Assembly (NCBI GenBank): GCA_035495855.1
Contig: DATJFD010000060.1
Location: forward strand, 1 to 6,691
Length of the DNA stretch: 6,691 bases
Direction of reading: 5' to 3'
From: JAHFIW01 sp035495855
GTDB lineage: Bacteria; Patescibacteriota; Patescibacteriia; SG8-24
The notes under the pieces are model-generated. The model did no database searches. It was not told the DNA's origin and worked only from the letters and a program-made list of their open reading frames with translations. Shown one piece after another: positions 1-4,690 of the stretch (position 1 is the first letter of the stretch; every line of letters starts with the position of its first letter). Position numbers and translations under genes: made by a program.

Positions 1-33
1 AGATAAAAGGACGGCCCCTGGAACGGAGCCGTC
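1..33 (-). terminator. Intrinsic terminator of the small minus-strand gene
   Basis: Read on the minus strand, a 9-bp stem (positions 25-33 with 10-18, one T-G wobble) closes a 6-nt loop and is followed by CTTTTATCT. It begins 15 nt after the stop codon of the gene ending at 49, so it most likely ends that transcript. The T-run is interrupted by one A, so efficiency may be moderate. Confidence 0.75.
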
Positions 34-48
34 GATCGTCGAAGCCGG

Positions 49-312
49 TCAGTGGAGAAGGGGCAGGTGTCGGGAAACGCCGAAGCGAAGCTCCGGCACG
101 AAGAAGACGTTGGGCGCGCATTCGCGCACGATGGCTTTCAGCCAGTGGTCGGGCATGGCGTCCCGGTCGATGAGCGTGCCGCAGCGGCCGGCGTGCCGCG
201 ACTCGACGCGGCTCGGCCGCGGCGCGCGGGCCCGTTCATCGAGGTACTCGGCAAGCCCTTCCATGATCTCCGCCCGCAGGCGGTTCGTCTCCCGACGCGT
301 CGTTCTGGTCAT
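49..312 (-). CDS. Hypothetical small protein, 87 aa
   Basis: I do not recognise the family. The ATG at 312-310 is chosen over an in-frame ATG at 426 because GGAGG lies 6 nt upstream of it, whereas the longer start has no such signal. The product is 87 residues: a very basic N-terminus (MTRTTRRETNRLR), a probable short helix around residues 12-25 (RLRAEIMEGLAEYL), an Arg/Pro-rich middle, then a more ordered-looking C-terminal third containing WLKAIVREC and NVFFVPELRFGV. No signal peptide, membrane segment or metal-binding cluster is evident; there are only two cysteines. Codon third positions are strongly G/C, as in the neighbouring genes. It has its own ribosome binding site and terminator and is transcribed away from era, so it looks like a genuine single-gene unit. 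Function is unknown. Confidence 0.65.
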   Translation of the reverse strand: MTRTTRRETNRLRAEIMEGLAEYLDERARAPRPSRVESRHAGRCGTLIDRDAMPDHWLKAIVRECAPNVFFVPELRFGVSRHLPLLH

Positions 313-318
313 CGTTCG

Positions 319-323
319 CCTCC
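319..323 (-). promoter_or_regulatory. Ribosome binding site deciding the start of the 87-aa gene
   Basis: GGAGG on the minus strand lies 6 nt before the ATG at 312-310. It is the reason for preferring the 87-aa reading over the 125-aa one that starts at 426. Confidence 0.75.
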
Positions 324-469
324 ATGAAGCGAGGGTGAGTGCTGCTGTGACCCGTTGGCGCGGCCAGTGCTCTCCTTCCCTGTTCGGACCGTCTAAGCGT
401 GTTGGAAAAAACGTTGGGTCCACCATACCCGCCGCGCCGAAGGGCTGTCAACGGGCGGCCGCCGGGGGC

Positions 470-498
470 TTTACGGGAGCGGGTTTTTCCGCTACGCT
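470..498 (+). promoter_or_regulatory. Putative era promoter, apparently leaderless
   Basis: TTTACG (470-475, 4 of 6 to TTGACA) is separated by exactly 17 nt from TACGCT (493-498, 3 of 6 to TATAAT, and matching the loose TANNNT form). Only 9 nt separate the hexamer from the era ATG at 508, so transcription would start at or next to the initiation codon. There is no Shine-Dalgarno sequence in that gap. Weak on its own; supported by the same geometry at two other genes here. Confidence 0.4.
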
Positions 499-507
499 CC
501 AGCGGCA

Positions 508-1374
508 ATGCCTATGGATAAGCCCAGGAAATCGGGCCTCGTCGTGCTCGTCGGCCGTTCGAACGTCGGCAAGTCGACGCTCCTGAATTCGCTCATCGGG
601 ACGAAGATCGCCATCGCCACCCCGAAACCCCAGACCACGCGCAACGTGATCCAGGGCGTGCTTCACGATGCCCGCGGCCAGATCGTCTTCGTCGACACGC
701 CGGGCATCTTCAAGCAGGTGCCGGACCAGCTGACGGCCAAGCTCAACGAGAAGGCCCGCGACGCGCTCGAAGGCGTGGACGTGGTGCTCTATGTCGTCGA
801 CCCCGCGAGGCACGTCGGCGACGAGGAAGAAGCCGTCCATCGCATGGTCAAGCAGCTCAAGATCCCGAAGATCCTGGTCCTGAACAAGGCCGACCAGAAG
901 CGACCCTACATCGACGAGTACATGGCCTGGCGCGACGAGTTCACGGCCATCGTCGACGTCTCGGCGCTCTCGAACAAGGGGCTCAAGCCGCTGGTCGACG
1001 CGGTCATCGAGGCGTTGCCGGAAGGCGGCGTGGACCTCTATCCGCCGGACCAGATCACCAACGTCGAGAACAAGTTCTGGCTCGAAGAGCTCATCCGCGA
1101 GAAGGTCTTCATGGGCCTCCACGAGGAGATCCCCTACAGCACGACGGTGCGCGTGGACGAGGTCGCGCGCCGCGAGGAGGGCACGGTCTACATCAAGGCC
1201 TCGGTGCTGACGACGGCGACGCGCTACAAGAAGATGATCATCGGTGCGGGCGCGTCCAAGATCCGCGGCATCGGCCGCGCGGCGCGCAAAGAGCTCGAGC
1301 TCGTGACCGGCGACAAGATCTACCTGGACCTCGACGTGCAGGTCGAGGAACGATGGCAGGAAAGGTTCGAGTAG
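508..1374 (+). CDS. era: GTPase Era, 30S ribosome assembly factor
   Basis: Era is an essential cytoplasmic GTPase that binds the 3' end of 16S rRNA through a C-terminal KH domain during maturation of the small subunit. All five G motifs are present: G1 GRSNVGKS (residues 16-23), G2 KPQTTR (40-45), G3 DTPG (63-66), G4 NKAD (126-129) and G5 SAL (152-154). The G2 sequence KPQTTR is typical of Era rather than other TRAFAC GTPases. The linker (IPYSTTVRVDEV, from residue 208) and the KH domain (about 227-280, ending in the LDLDVQVEERWQE strand and helix) complete the family layout. At 288 aa it is close to the usual ~300. One oddity: the KH GKGG loop is GAGA here (residues 246-249). Start at 508 is taken because the -10-like TACGCT ends 9 nt before it; ATG at 514 (M3) is an in-frame alternative. 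No Shine-Dalgarno is visible. Confidence 0.95.
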   Translation: MPMDKPRKSGLVVLVGRSNVGKSTLLNSLIGTKIAIATPKPQTTRNVIQGVLHDARGQIVFVDTPGIFKQVPDQLTAKLNEKARDALEGVDVVLYVVDPARHVGDEEEAVHRMVKQLKIPKILVLNKADQKRPYIDEYMAWRDEFTAIVDVSALSNKGLKPLVDAVIEALPEGGVDLYPPDQITNVENKFWLEELIREKVFMGLHEEIPYSTTVRVDEVARREEGTVYIKASVLTTATRYKKMIIGAGASKIRGIGRAARKELELVTGDKIYLDLDVQVEERWQERFE

Positions 1375-1375
1375 A

Positions 1376-1457
1376 AGTACTCAGTACACAGTACCCAGTA
1401 AACAGAGGTTCGCGTCGATCCCGCGTACTGAGTACTGGGTACTGTTTACTGTGTACT
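1376..1457. repeat. Inverted pair of heptamer arrays, TACTGNN
   Basis: Right after the era stop, 1376-1405 holds heptamers that read CAGTANN on the plus strand, which is TACTGNN on the minus strand. After a 20-nt unrelated spacer, 1426-1457 holds four TACTGNN units plus a partial TACT. Five positions of each 7-mer are constant and two vary. The variable pairs are AG, GG, TT, TG on the right arm and, read on the minus strand, TT, GG, TG, AG on the left arm: the same set in another order. A perfect 10-bp pairing exists between 1396-1405 and 1442-1451. The right arm abuts the putative promoter of the next gene. Confidence 0.85.
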
Positions 1458-1466
1458 CGTCCGTCC

Positions 1467-1475
1467 TGCTATACT
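1467..1475 (+). promoter_or_regulatory. Putative extended -10 promoter of the LOG gene
   Basis: TGCTATACT is an extended -10 (TGN followed by TATACT, 5 of 6 to TATAAT). The hexamer ends 8 nt before the ATG at 1484, so the transcript would be leaderless or nearly so; the gap GTCCCCAT contains no ribosome binding site. No good -35 is visible, as is common for extended -10 promoters. The -35 position would fall inside the last full unit of the TACTGNN array. Confidence 0.5.
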
Positions 1476-1483
1476 GTCCCCAT

Positions 1484-2224
1484 ATGTCCATCATCAAGAA
1501 GCCGGACGAACCGCCGGAGAAGCTCGCCGAACTCAAGAAGCAGCATCAGGACATGGAGGCCGTGAACATCTGCCCTTCGCCCTACACCGACTTCCGGTCG
1601 GGTGCGAGCTGGCGCATCTTCCGGATCATGGCCGAGTTCATCGAGGGCTTTGAGTTCCTCGCCGACCTCAAGAAAGAGGTCTCGATCTTCGGTTCCGCGC
1701 GCGTCCCCGCCACGCATCAGTACTATAAGGAAGCGCGCAAGCTCGGGACGCTCCTCGGACGCGCGGGCTTCACCATCATCACAGGCGGCGGCCCCGGCAT
1801 CATGGAGGCCGGCAACCGCGGCGCGGTCGAGGCGGGTGCGCCCTCGGTCGGGCTCAACATCGAGCTGCCGAAGGAACAGCGCATCAACCGCTACGTCCGC
1901 AAGCCGCTCGCCTTCCACTACTTCTTCACCCGCAAGGTGATGCTGTCGGTCTCGTCGCAGGCCTACATCTTCTTCCCCGGCGGGTACGGCACGCTCGACG
2001 AGATGCTTGAGCTCATCACGCTCATCCAGACGAAGAAGATGTGCCGCATCCCGATCGTGCTGGTCGGAAAGAAGTACTGGACCGGCTTCTTCGCCTGGGC
2101 GAAGGAGGCCATGCTCGCCGAGAATTACATCGCTCCCGAGGACCTCGACCTGTTCACCATCGTCGATACCGCCGAGGAAGCTTTCGGGGTCATCAAGGAT
2201 TCGCAGGAACGGATGTACTTTTAG
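1484..2224 (+). CDS. LOG family (TIGR00730-type) protein, probable nucleotide 5'-monophosphate phosphoribohydrolase
   Basis: Members of this Rossmann-fold family cleave the N-glycosidic bond of nucleoside or cytokinin 5'-monophosphates, releasing base and ribose 5-phosphate. They were long misannotated as lysine decarboxylases. The 246-aa product has a ~60-residue N-terminal extension with SWRIFRIMAEFIEGFE (42-57). The core follows: VSIFGSAR (66-73), the phosphate-binding GGGPGIMEAGNRGA (101-114), the conserved RK pair (150-151) and the signature PGGYGTLDE (165-173) with its active-site Thr and Glu. The active-site set looks intact. ATG 1484 is chosen because an extended -10 ends 8 nt upstream; the open frame can extend to a GTG at 1451, but that lies inside the heptamer repeat. 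It follows era on the same strand with a 109-nt gap. Physiological substrate in this organism is unknown; the family assignment is secure, the specific activity inferred. Confidence 0.9.
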   Translation: MSIIKKPDEPPEKLAELKKQHQDMEAVNICPSPYTDFRSGASWRIFRIMAEFIEGFEFLADLKKEVSIFGSARVPATHQYYKEARKLGTLLGRAGFTIITGGGPGIMEAGNRGAVEAGAPSVGLNIELPKEQRINRYVRKPLAFHYFFTRKVMLSVSSQAYIFFPGGYGTLDEMLELITLIQTKKMCRIPIVLVGKKYWTGFFAWAKEAMLAENYIAPEDLDLFTIVDTAEEAFGVIKDSQERMYF

Positions 2225-2256
2225 GAGCTTCGAGCTCCGAGCTTCGAGCTGAGAGC
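2225..2256. repeat. Second heptamer array, GAGCTNN
   Basis: Four consecutive 7-nt units start at 2225, 2232, 2239 and 2246, each GAGCT plus a variable pair (TC, CC, TC, GA), followed by a partial GAGC. The array begins on the very next base after the LOG stop codon. Its plan, five fixed plus two variable bases with period 7, is the same as that of the TACTGNN array, with a different core sequence. Confidence 0.85.
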
Positions 2257-2258
2257 GG

Positions 2259-2286
2259 AAAAACCGGCCTTGCGGGCCGGTTTTTT
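2259..2286. terminator. Bidirectional intrinsic terminator between convergent genes
   Basis: A perfect stem pairs 2259-2269 with 2275-2285 around the loop TTGCG. Its core is CCGGCC/GGCCGG, flanked by A5 on the left and T6 on the right. On the plus strand it ends the LOG transcript; on the minus strand the A-run becomes the T-run that ends the DoxX-like transcript, whose stop codon is at 2300-2298. Confidence 0.9.
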
Positions 2287-2297
2287 GACGGGACCTT

Positions 2298-3317
2298 TTA
2301 AGGCCTTTGTTCTTTTTCACTTTGCACTCTTGCGTAGCGGTCGGGCGCCTGGTCCTTCTGGTAGGTATCGCCGTAGACGAACAGGACGAAGAGCGTCCCG
2401 AGGATCGGCAGGTGGCCGACGAGCTCCTTGGGGCCGAGGAAGAAGATGCTCGCGGTGAAGACCGGCACGAGGAGGACGGCCGTGAGCCGCGTGAGGAAGC
2501 CGAAGATCTCGAAGATGCCGACGGTCGCTTCGACCGCGAAGAGGATGAAGACGTAGAGCTCGCGCGAGATGTGCAGGCCGCTCCAGCCCAGAAGGACGAA
2601 CGGGTTCATGTTCGGGAAGCGGTCCATGAGCGACAGGTGCAGGTCGGGCCTCCGCCACTTGAGGAGCCCGAGCCACAGGATGGTGATGCCCGTCAGGACG
2701 CGGAGCGCTACATAGGCCCATTTCCGCTGGTGCGGCGTCGAAGTGATCGGCTTGCCCAGGAACCAGTCGAGCGAATAGCGGCCGCGCGCGAACACGAACA
2801 GGAAGATGGCGATGCCGACGAAGTTCACGTAGTCCCACGGCTCGATGAAGGGCTGGAGCGCGAAGGCCGCCAGGAAGAGCAGGAAGAGCCCGACGGCGGC
2901 CGCGGGCGTGAACAGCCCGATCATGAAGCACGCGCCGACGAAGGTCTCGATGCCGCGAAGGATGGTGCCGGGGAGGCCCGCCGGCAGCGGATAGTTGGTG
3001 GCCAGGAGCTGTCCGCGCCAGGCGACGAACAGCAGGGTGAAGCCGGTCGTGACCGCGAGCACCCCGGCGGCGTAATCGCGCCAGGGCTTGATCTTCGCCT
3101 CCATCTTCGCGTACAGCGCCGTCTTCTCGTACCAGCGGTCGACGAAATACCCGACGGCCGCGAGGGCGAGGACCAGCGCGGCGGCGCCGACGGTGACGAC
3201 ATTCGCGGTCCGGTAGAACTCGGGCTGGCCGTACGCGACGGTCGACACGGGCACGAACCATTTCTCGTGGGCCTGCGCGGCCGGGATGAGCGCGTCGAGG
3301 ATGCGCTGCGGGAACAT
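2298..3317 (-). CDS. DoxX-like integral membrane protein with internal duplication
   Basis: A 339-aa multi-pass membrane protein of the DoxX/DoxD-like group. Hydrophobic segments lie at about 40-59, 83-100, 119-137, 138-157, 164-177, 203-220, 254-275, 278-295 and 302-316. Two halves resemble one another: 82-184 and 202-322 each carry an opening helix with a conserved G-x-T-(I/L)-L-(F/W) and a basic edge. Each then has an (I/V)E-x-x-VG-x-x-x-x-(I/F)G(L/F)-(F/L)T helix pair and a closing helix near a Gly and an acidic residue. Family members occur in respiratory or thiol-redox membrane complexes, but many are uncharacterised, so no reaction is assigned. Residues 12-23 (PAAQAHEKWFVP) look like an AxA|H junction, but the preceding hydrophobic stretch is short for a signal peptide. 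No ribosome binding site; TACAAT ends 9 nt before the ATG. The gene follows the peptidase gene on the same strand with a terminator between them. Confidence 0.75.
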   Translation of the reverse strand: MFPQRILDALIPAAQAHEKWFVPVSTVAYGQPEFYRTANVVTVGAAALVLALAAVGYFVDRWYEKTALYAKMEAKIKPWRDYAAGVLAVTTGFTLLFVAWRGQLLATNYPLPAGLPGTILRGIETFVGACFMIGLFTPAAAVGLFLLFLAAFALQPFIEPWDYVNFVGIAIFLFVFARGRYSLDWFLGKPITSTPHQRKWAYVALRVLTGITILWLGLLKWRRPDLHLSLMDRFPNMNPFVLLGWSGLHISRELYVFILFAVEATVGIFEIFGFLTRLTAVLLVPVFTASIFFLGPKELVGHLPILGTLFVLFVYGDTYQKDQAPDRYARVQSEKEQRP

Positions 3318-3326
3318 AGCGCGGTC

Positions 3327-3332
3327 ATTGTA
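3327..3332 (-). promoter_or_regulatory. Putative -10 of the DoxX-like gene, leaderless geometry
   Basis: On the minus strand TACAAT (5 of 6 to TATAAT) is followed by a 9-nt gap and the ATG at 3317-3315. The gap GACCGCGCT has no Shine-Dalgarno sequence. At 17-nt spacing the -35 position reads CTGCCG, a poor match lying against the T-run of the upstream gene's terminator. The TACAATG also contains an out-of-frame ATG, which I consider unused. Confidence 0.5.
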
Positions 3333-3355
3333 CCACGGCCGAGGGCGTCCGGCAG

Positions 3356-3387
3356 AAAAAAGACCCGCCGGCGATGCCGGACGGGTC
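3356..3387 (-). terminator. Intrinsic terminator of the peptidase lipoprotein gene
   Basis: On the minus strand the stem GACCCG-T-CCGGC pairs with GCCGGCGGGTC around an ATC loop, with a single bulged T. Six T follow it. It starts 5 nt after the stop codon at 3395-3393. Confidence 0.9.
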
Positions 3388-3392
3388 GAGGT

Positions 3393-4187
3393 TCAGTTGC
3401 AGGAACAGCCGGGGTCCCAGTCGAGATTGCAGCCGTCGGCGCGCGGCGACAGATGCATCCAGGTGAACGCCCAGGACCAGGATGCGCCGGCACCCATGTA
3501 GCCGTAGCGCAGCTGGTTGTAGTCGACGTCGAACACCCCGTAGTAGGGATCGACGACATGGAACTGGAAGACGTGGTACGACAGCCGGCGAAACCCGGTC
3601 ACGAGCACGACGTGCCCGGCGAACGAGTTCAGGTAACCGATGATGACCGGCCGGCCGTTCGAGATCTCGAGCGCGAGCGATTCCTGGGTGATGGCGCCGT
3701 CGTTCTCGTAGCCGTGGATGCCGAGCACCTGGCCGAGGATGACGTCGATCTGGTTCGGCGGGGCGGCCTGGTCGCAGGCCTGGTAGGAGCAGGCGCTGTA
3801 CTGGCAGCAGACGGGCTGCTGGAAGCCGGCCTTGATCGAGGCGAGGACGCATTCCTGCGCCTGGATGCCGTAGTACTGCGCGACCATGGTCGTGGTCGCG
3901 GCCCAGCACCATTCCTGGCACTGCTGCGGCAGCTCGGGGACGGCGAGCTGCACGCCATCGCCGTCGTTCAGCGGCAGATGGTCGCCGCAGTAGGCGCCGG
4001 GCGCGCCACCGTCGGGACCGCCGGGGCCTCCTGGCGGGCAGTCCGCGGGGCAGGAGTAGTTGCTCTCGCCCTCGACGTAGTCGCAGCGGCCGTCGCCGCA
4101 GCGGGTTGGTTCGGGGCCGGGGCCGCAGCCGATGGCGACGAGGGCGGCGGAGACGAGGGCGAAGATGACGCTGGTGAATGAACGCAT
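3393..4187 (-). CDS. Secreted papain-like cysteine peptidase lipoprotein (C39/C70-like)
   Basis: A 264-aa predicted extracytoplasmic lipoprotein. Residues 1-20 form a signal peptide (MRSF, hydrophobic core, VAIG) ahead of lipobox Cys21. Residues 30-50 form a CGDGRCDYVEGESNYSCPADC segment, a Cys-rich pattern seen in secreted proteins of several bacteria. A Pro/Gly linker (51-65) leads to a papain-fold domain. In it, Q88 (six before the nucleophile, as in papain) is the oxyanion-hole Gln, C94 in WCWAA the nucleophile, H192 in GHVVLVTGF the general base and D213 in VVDPYYG the third member. The pattern best recalls AvrRpt2/C70- and C39-like papain folds. There are sixteen cysteines including lipid C21, so disulfides and an oxidising location are likely; C90 and C94 straddle the active site. 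Substrate unknown. The ATG at 4187 has AAGGAGG 6 nt upstream and a TTGACA promoter. Confidence 0.8.
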   Translation of the reverse strand: MRSFTSVIFALVSAALVAIGCGPGPEPTRCGDGRCDYVEGESNYSCPADCPPGGPGGPDGGAPGAYCGDHLPLNDGDGVQLAVPELPQQCQEWCWAATTTMVAQYYGIQAQECVLASIKAGFQQPVCCQYSACSYQACDQAAPPNQIDVILGQVLGIHGYENDGAITQESLALEISNGRPVIIGYLNSFAGHVVLVTGFRRLSYHVFQFHVVDPYYGVFDVDYNQLRYGYMGAGASWSWAFTWMHLSPRADGCNLDWDPGCSCN

Positions 4188-4193
4188 GCGGTT

Positions 4194-4200
4194 CCTCCTT
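4194..4200 (-). promoter_or_regulatory. Strong ribosome binding site of the peptidase lipoprotein gene
   Basis: AAGGAGG on the minus strand stands 6 nt before the ATG at 4187-4185. It fixes the start and contrasts with the leaderless look of three other genes in the window. A small 5-bp hairpin (4207-4211 with 4215-4219) lies just upstream in the leader. Confidence 0.85.
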
Positions 4201-4226
4201 GCATGCCGTGCCTTGCACGACGGGCG

Positions 4227-4255
4227 AGTTTTGCATGGTTCGGTCGTGTTGTCAA
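4227..4255 (-). promoter_or_regulatory. Sigma-70-type promoter of the peptidase lipoprotein gene
   Basis: On the minus strand a consensus TTGACA (4255-4250) is followed by 17 nt and AAAACT (4232-4227, 3 of 6 to TATAAT), with TGC directly before the hexamer as in an extended -10. The predicted start lies near 4220, giving a leader of roughly 30 nt containing the ribosome binding site. Confidence 0.6.
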
Positions 4256-4285
4256 TCTGCCGATGCGCCCCTGAGATGCAAAGTC

Positions 4286-4371
4286 GGCCGTCCGGTCAGG
4301 CCAGCGGCGACCCAGGACCCATAATCCCATGGGTCCTGAAATGGTCGCCGCGTGACCTGACCGGCCCGGCC
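4286..4371. repeat. 86-nt imperfect palindrome (long hairpin)
   Basis: The inner stem is perfect over 10 bp: CAGGACCCAT (4313-4322) with ATGGGTCCTG (4329-4338), loop AATCCC. After an AAAT bulge (4339-4342), GGCGACC (4306-4312) pairs with GGTCGCC (4343-4349). With one mismatch and a one-base bulge, CCGGTCAGG (4292-4300) then pairs with CCTGACCGG (4356-4364), and GGCCG (4286-4290) pairs imperfectly into 4365-4371. No T-run follows on either strand, so it is not an ordinary terminator. It ends about 30 bp upstream of the peptidase gene's -35. Confidence 0.8.
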
Positions 4372-4418
4372 TGCGCGTGTTGCAAATGGGACCCTCTCCT
4401 TTCGATGGGAGTTTCGGA

Positions 4419-4473
4419 AGAAATCCGGCCGCAAAAAAACAACCCGTCCTTTTCTCGGACAGGCCGGATTTCT
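4419..4473. repeat. Inverted repeat AGAAATCCGGCC/GGCCGGATTTC, copy 1
   Basis: GAAATCCGGCC (4420-4430) and its exact reverse complement (4462-4472) enclose a 31-nt loop. The loop contains a run of seven A and a smaller GTCC/GGAC hairpin. The same arms with the same loop length recur at 4691-4745. Confidence 0.85.
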
Positions 4474-4544
4474 CGTCGGATCTCATGACTCAACTCCGAT
4501 GGTGCAGTTCGTTTATCTCGGCTTCGAGTTGCGGGTGATCATTT

Positions 4545-4573
4545 CTGGACCCTGAAACAAGTTCAGGGCGACA
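4545..4573 (+). repeat. 29-nt palindromic unit A
   Basis: The unit starts CTGGACC and ends CGACA. It contains CCCTGAA, loop ACAAG, TTCAGGG: a perfect 7-bp hairpin. It shares length, ends and loop with unit B, 11 nt downstream. From memory, related sequences are dispersed between genes in many bacterial genomes; I cannot verify this here. Confidence 0.85.
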
Positions 4574-4584
4574 TTTCTTTTTTT

Positions 4585-4613
4585 CTGGACCCCGGGTCAA
4601 GCCCGGGGTGACA
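4585..4613 (+). repeat. 29-nt palindromic unit B
   Basis: Same frame as unit A (CTGGACC start, TGACA end) with stem CCCCGGG, loop TCAAG, CCCGGGG. Relative to unit A, three base pairs of the stem are changed on both sides (T-A to C-G, A-T to G-C twice), so pairing is preserved. Confidence 0.85.
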
Positions 4614-4621
4614 GAGATAAA

Positions 4622-4650
4622 TGTCATGCTCAACTTGTTTCAGCTTCCAA
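4622..4650 (-). repeat. 29-nt palindromic unit C, inverted and degenerate
   Basis: On the minus strand this copy has GCTGAA, loop ACAAG, TTGAGC and ends ATGACA. It differs from unit A at about seven of 29 positions, and one internal stem pair is a G-G mismatch. It is in opposite orientation to A and B. Confidence 0.75.
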
Positions 4651-4690
4651 AAAAAAACCGCACCATCGGAGCCGTATCTAAGATCCTGCG

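Larger units (their letters stand above)
4494..4671. repeat. 16-bp inverted repeat bracketing three palindromic units
   Basis: CTCCGATGGTGCAGTT (4494-4509) and AACCGCACCATCGGAG (4656-4671) are reverse complements at 15 of 16 positions. Between them lie the three 29-nt palindromic units and some T/A tracts. The layout resembles a small non-autonomous element with terminal inverted repeats, but I could not see a target-site duplication. Confidence 0.7.

Noticed and set aside
313..426. N-terminal extension of the 87-aa gene from the ATG at 426
   Set aside because: No ribosome binding site precedes 426, whereas GGAGG is correctly spaced before the ATG at 312.
1451..1483. Upstream GTG start for the LOG gene adding 11 residues
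   Set aside because: It lies within the TACTGNN array, lacks a ribosome binding site, and an extended -10 sits between it and the better ATG at 1484.
1469..2320. Minus-strand open frame of 283 codons opposite the LOG gene
   Set aside because: It is antisense to a clear LOG-family gene, crosses the terminator and the heptamer array, and has no ribosome binding site.
2307..4181. Plus-strand open frame of 624 codons across the DoxX-like and peptidase genes
   Set aside because: It is antisense to two genes with recognisable domains. Its product is dominated by Asp, Glu, Arg and Gly in low-complexity order, which a GC-rich antisense frame gives by chance, and it runs through the terminator at 3356-3387.
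4286..4371. Long hairpin as an intrinsic terminator
   Set aside because: No T-run follows on either strand, and no gene ends next to it.
4132..4488. Plus-strand open frame of 118 codons in the palindrome-rich interval
   Set aside because: It starts inside the antisense of the peptidase signal peptide, crosses the long hairpin and ends in an inverted repeat, with no ribosome binding site or family pattern.
4545..4650. CRISPR-like array from the repeated 29-nt units
   Set aside because: The gaps are only 11 and 8 nt, the third unit is inverted and degenerate, and no cas gene is present.
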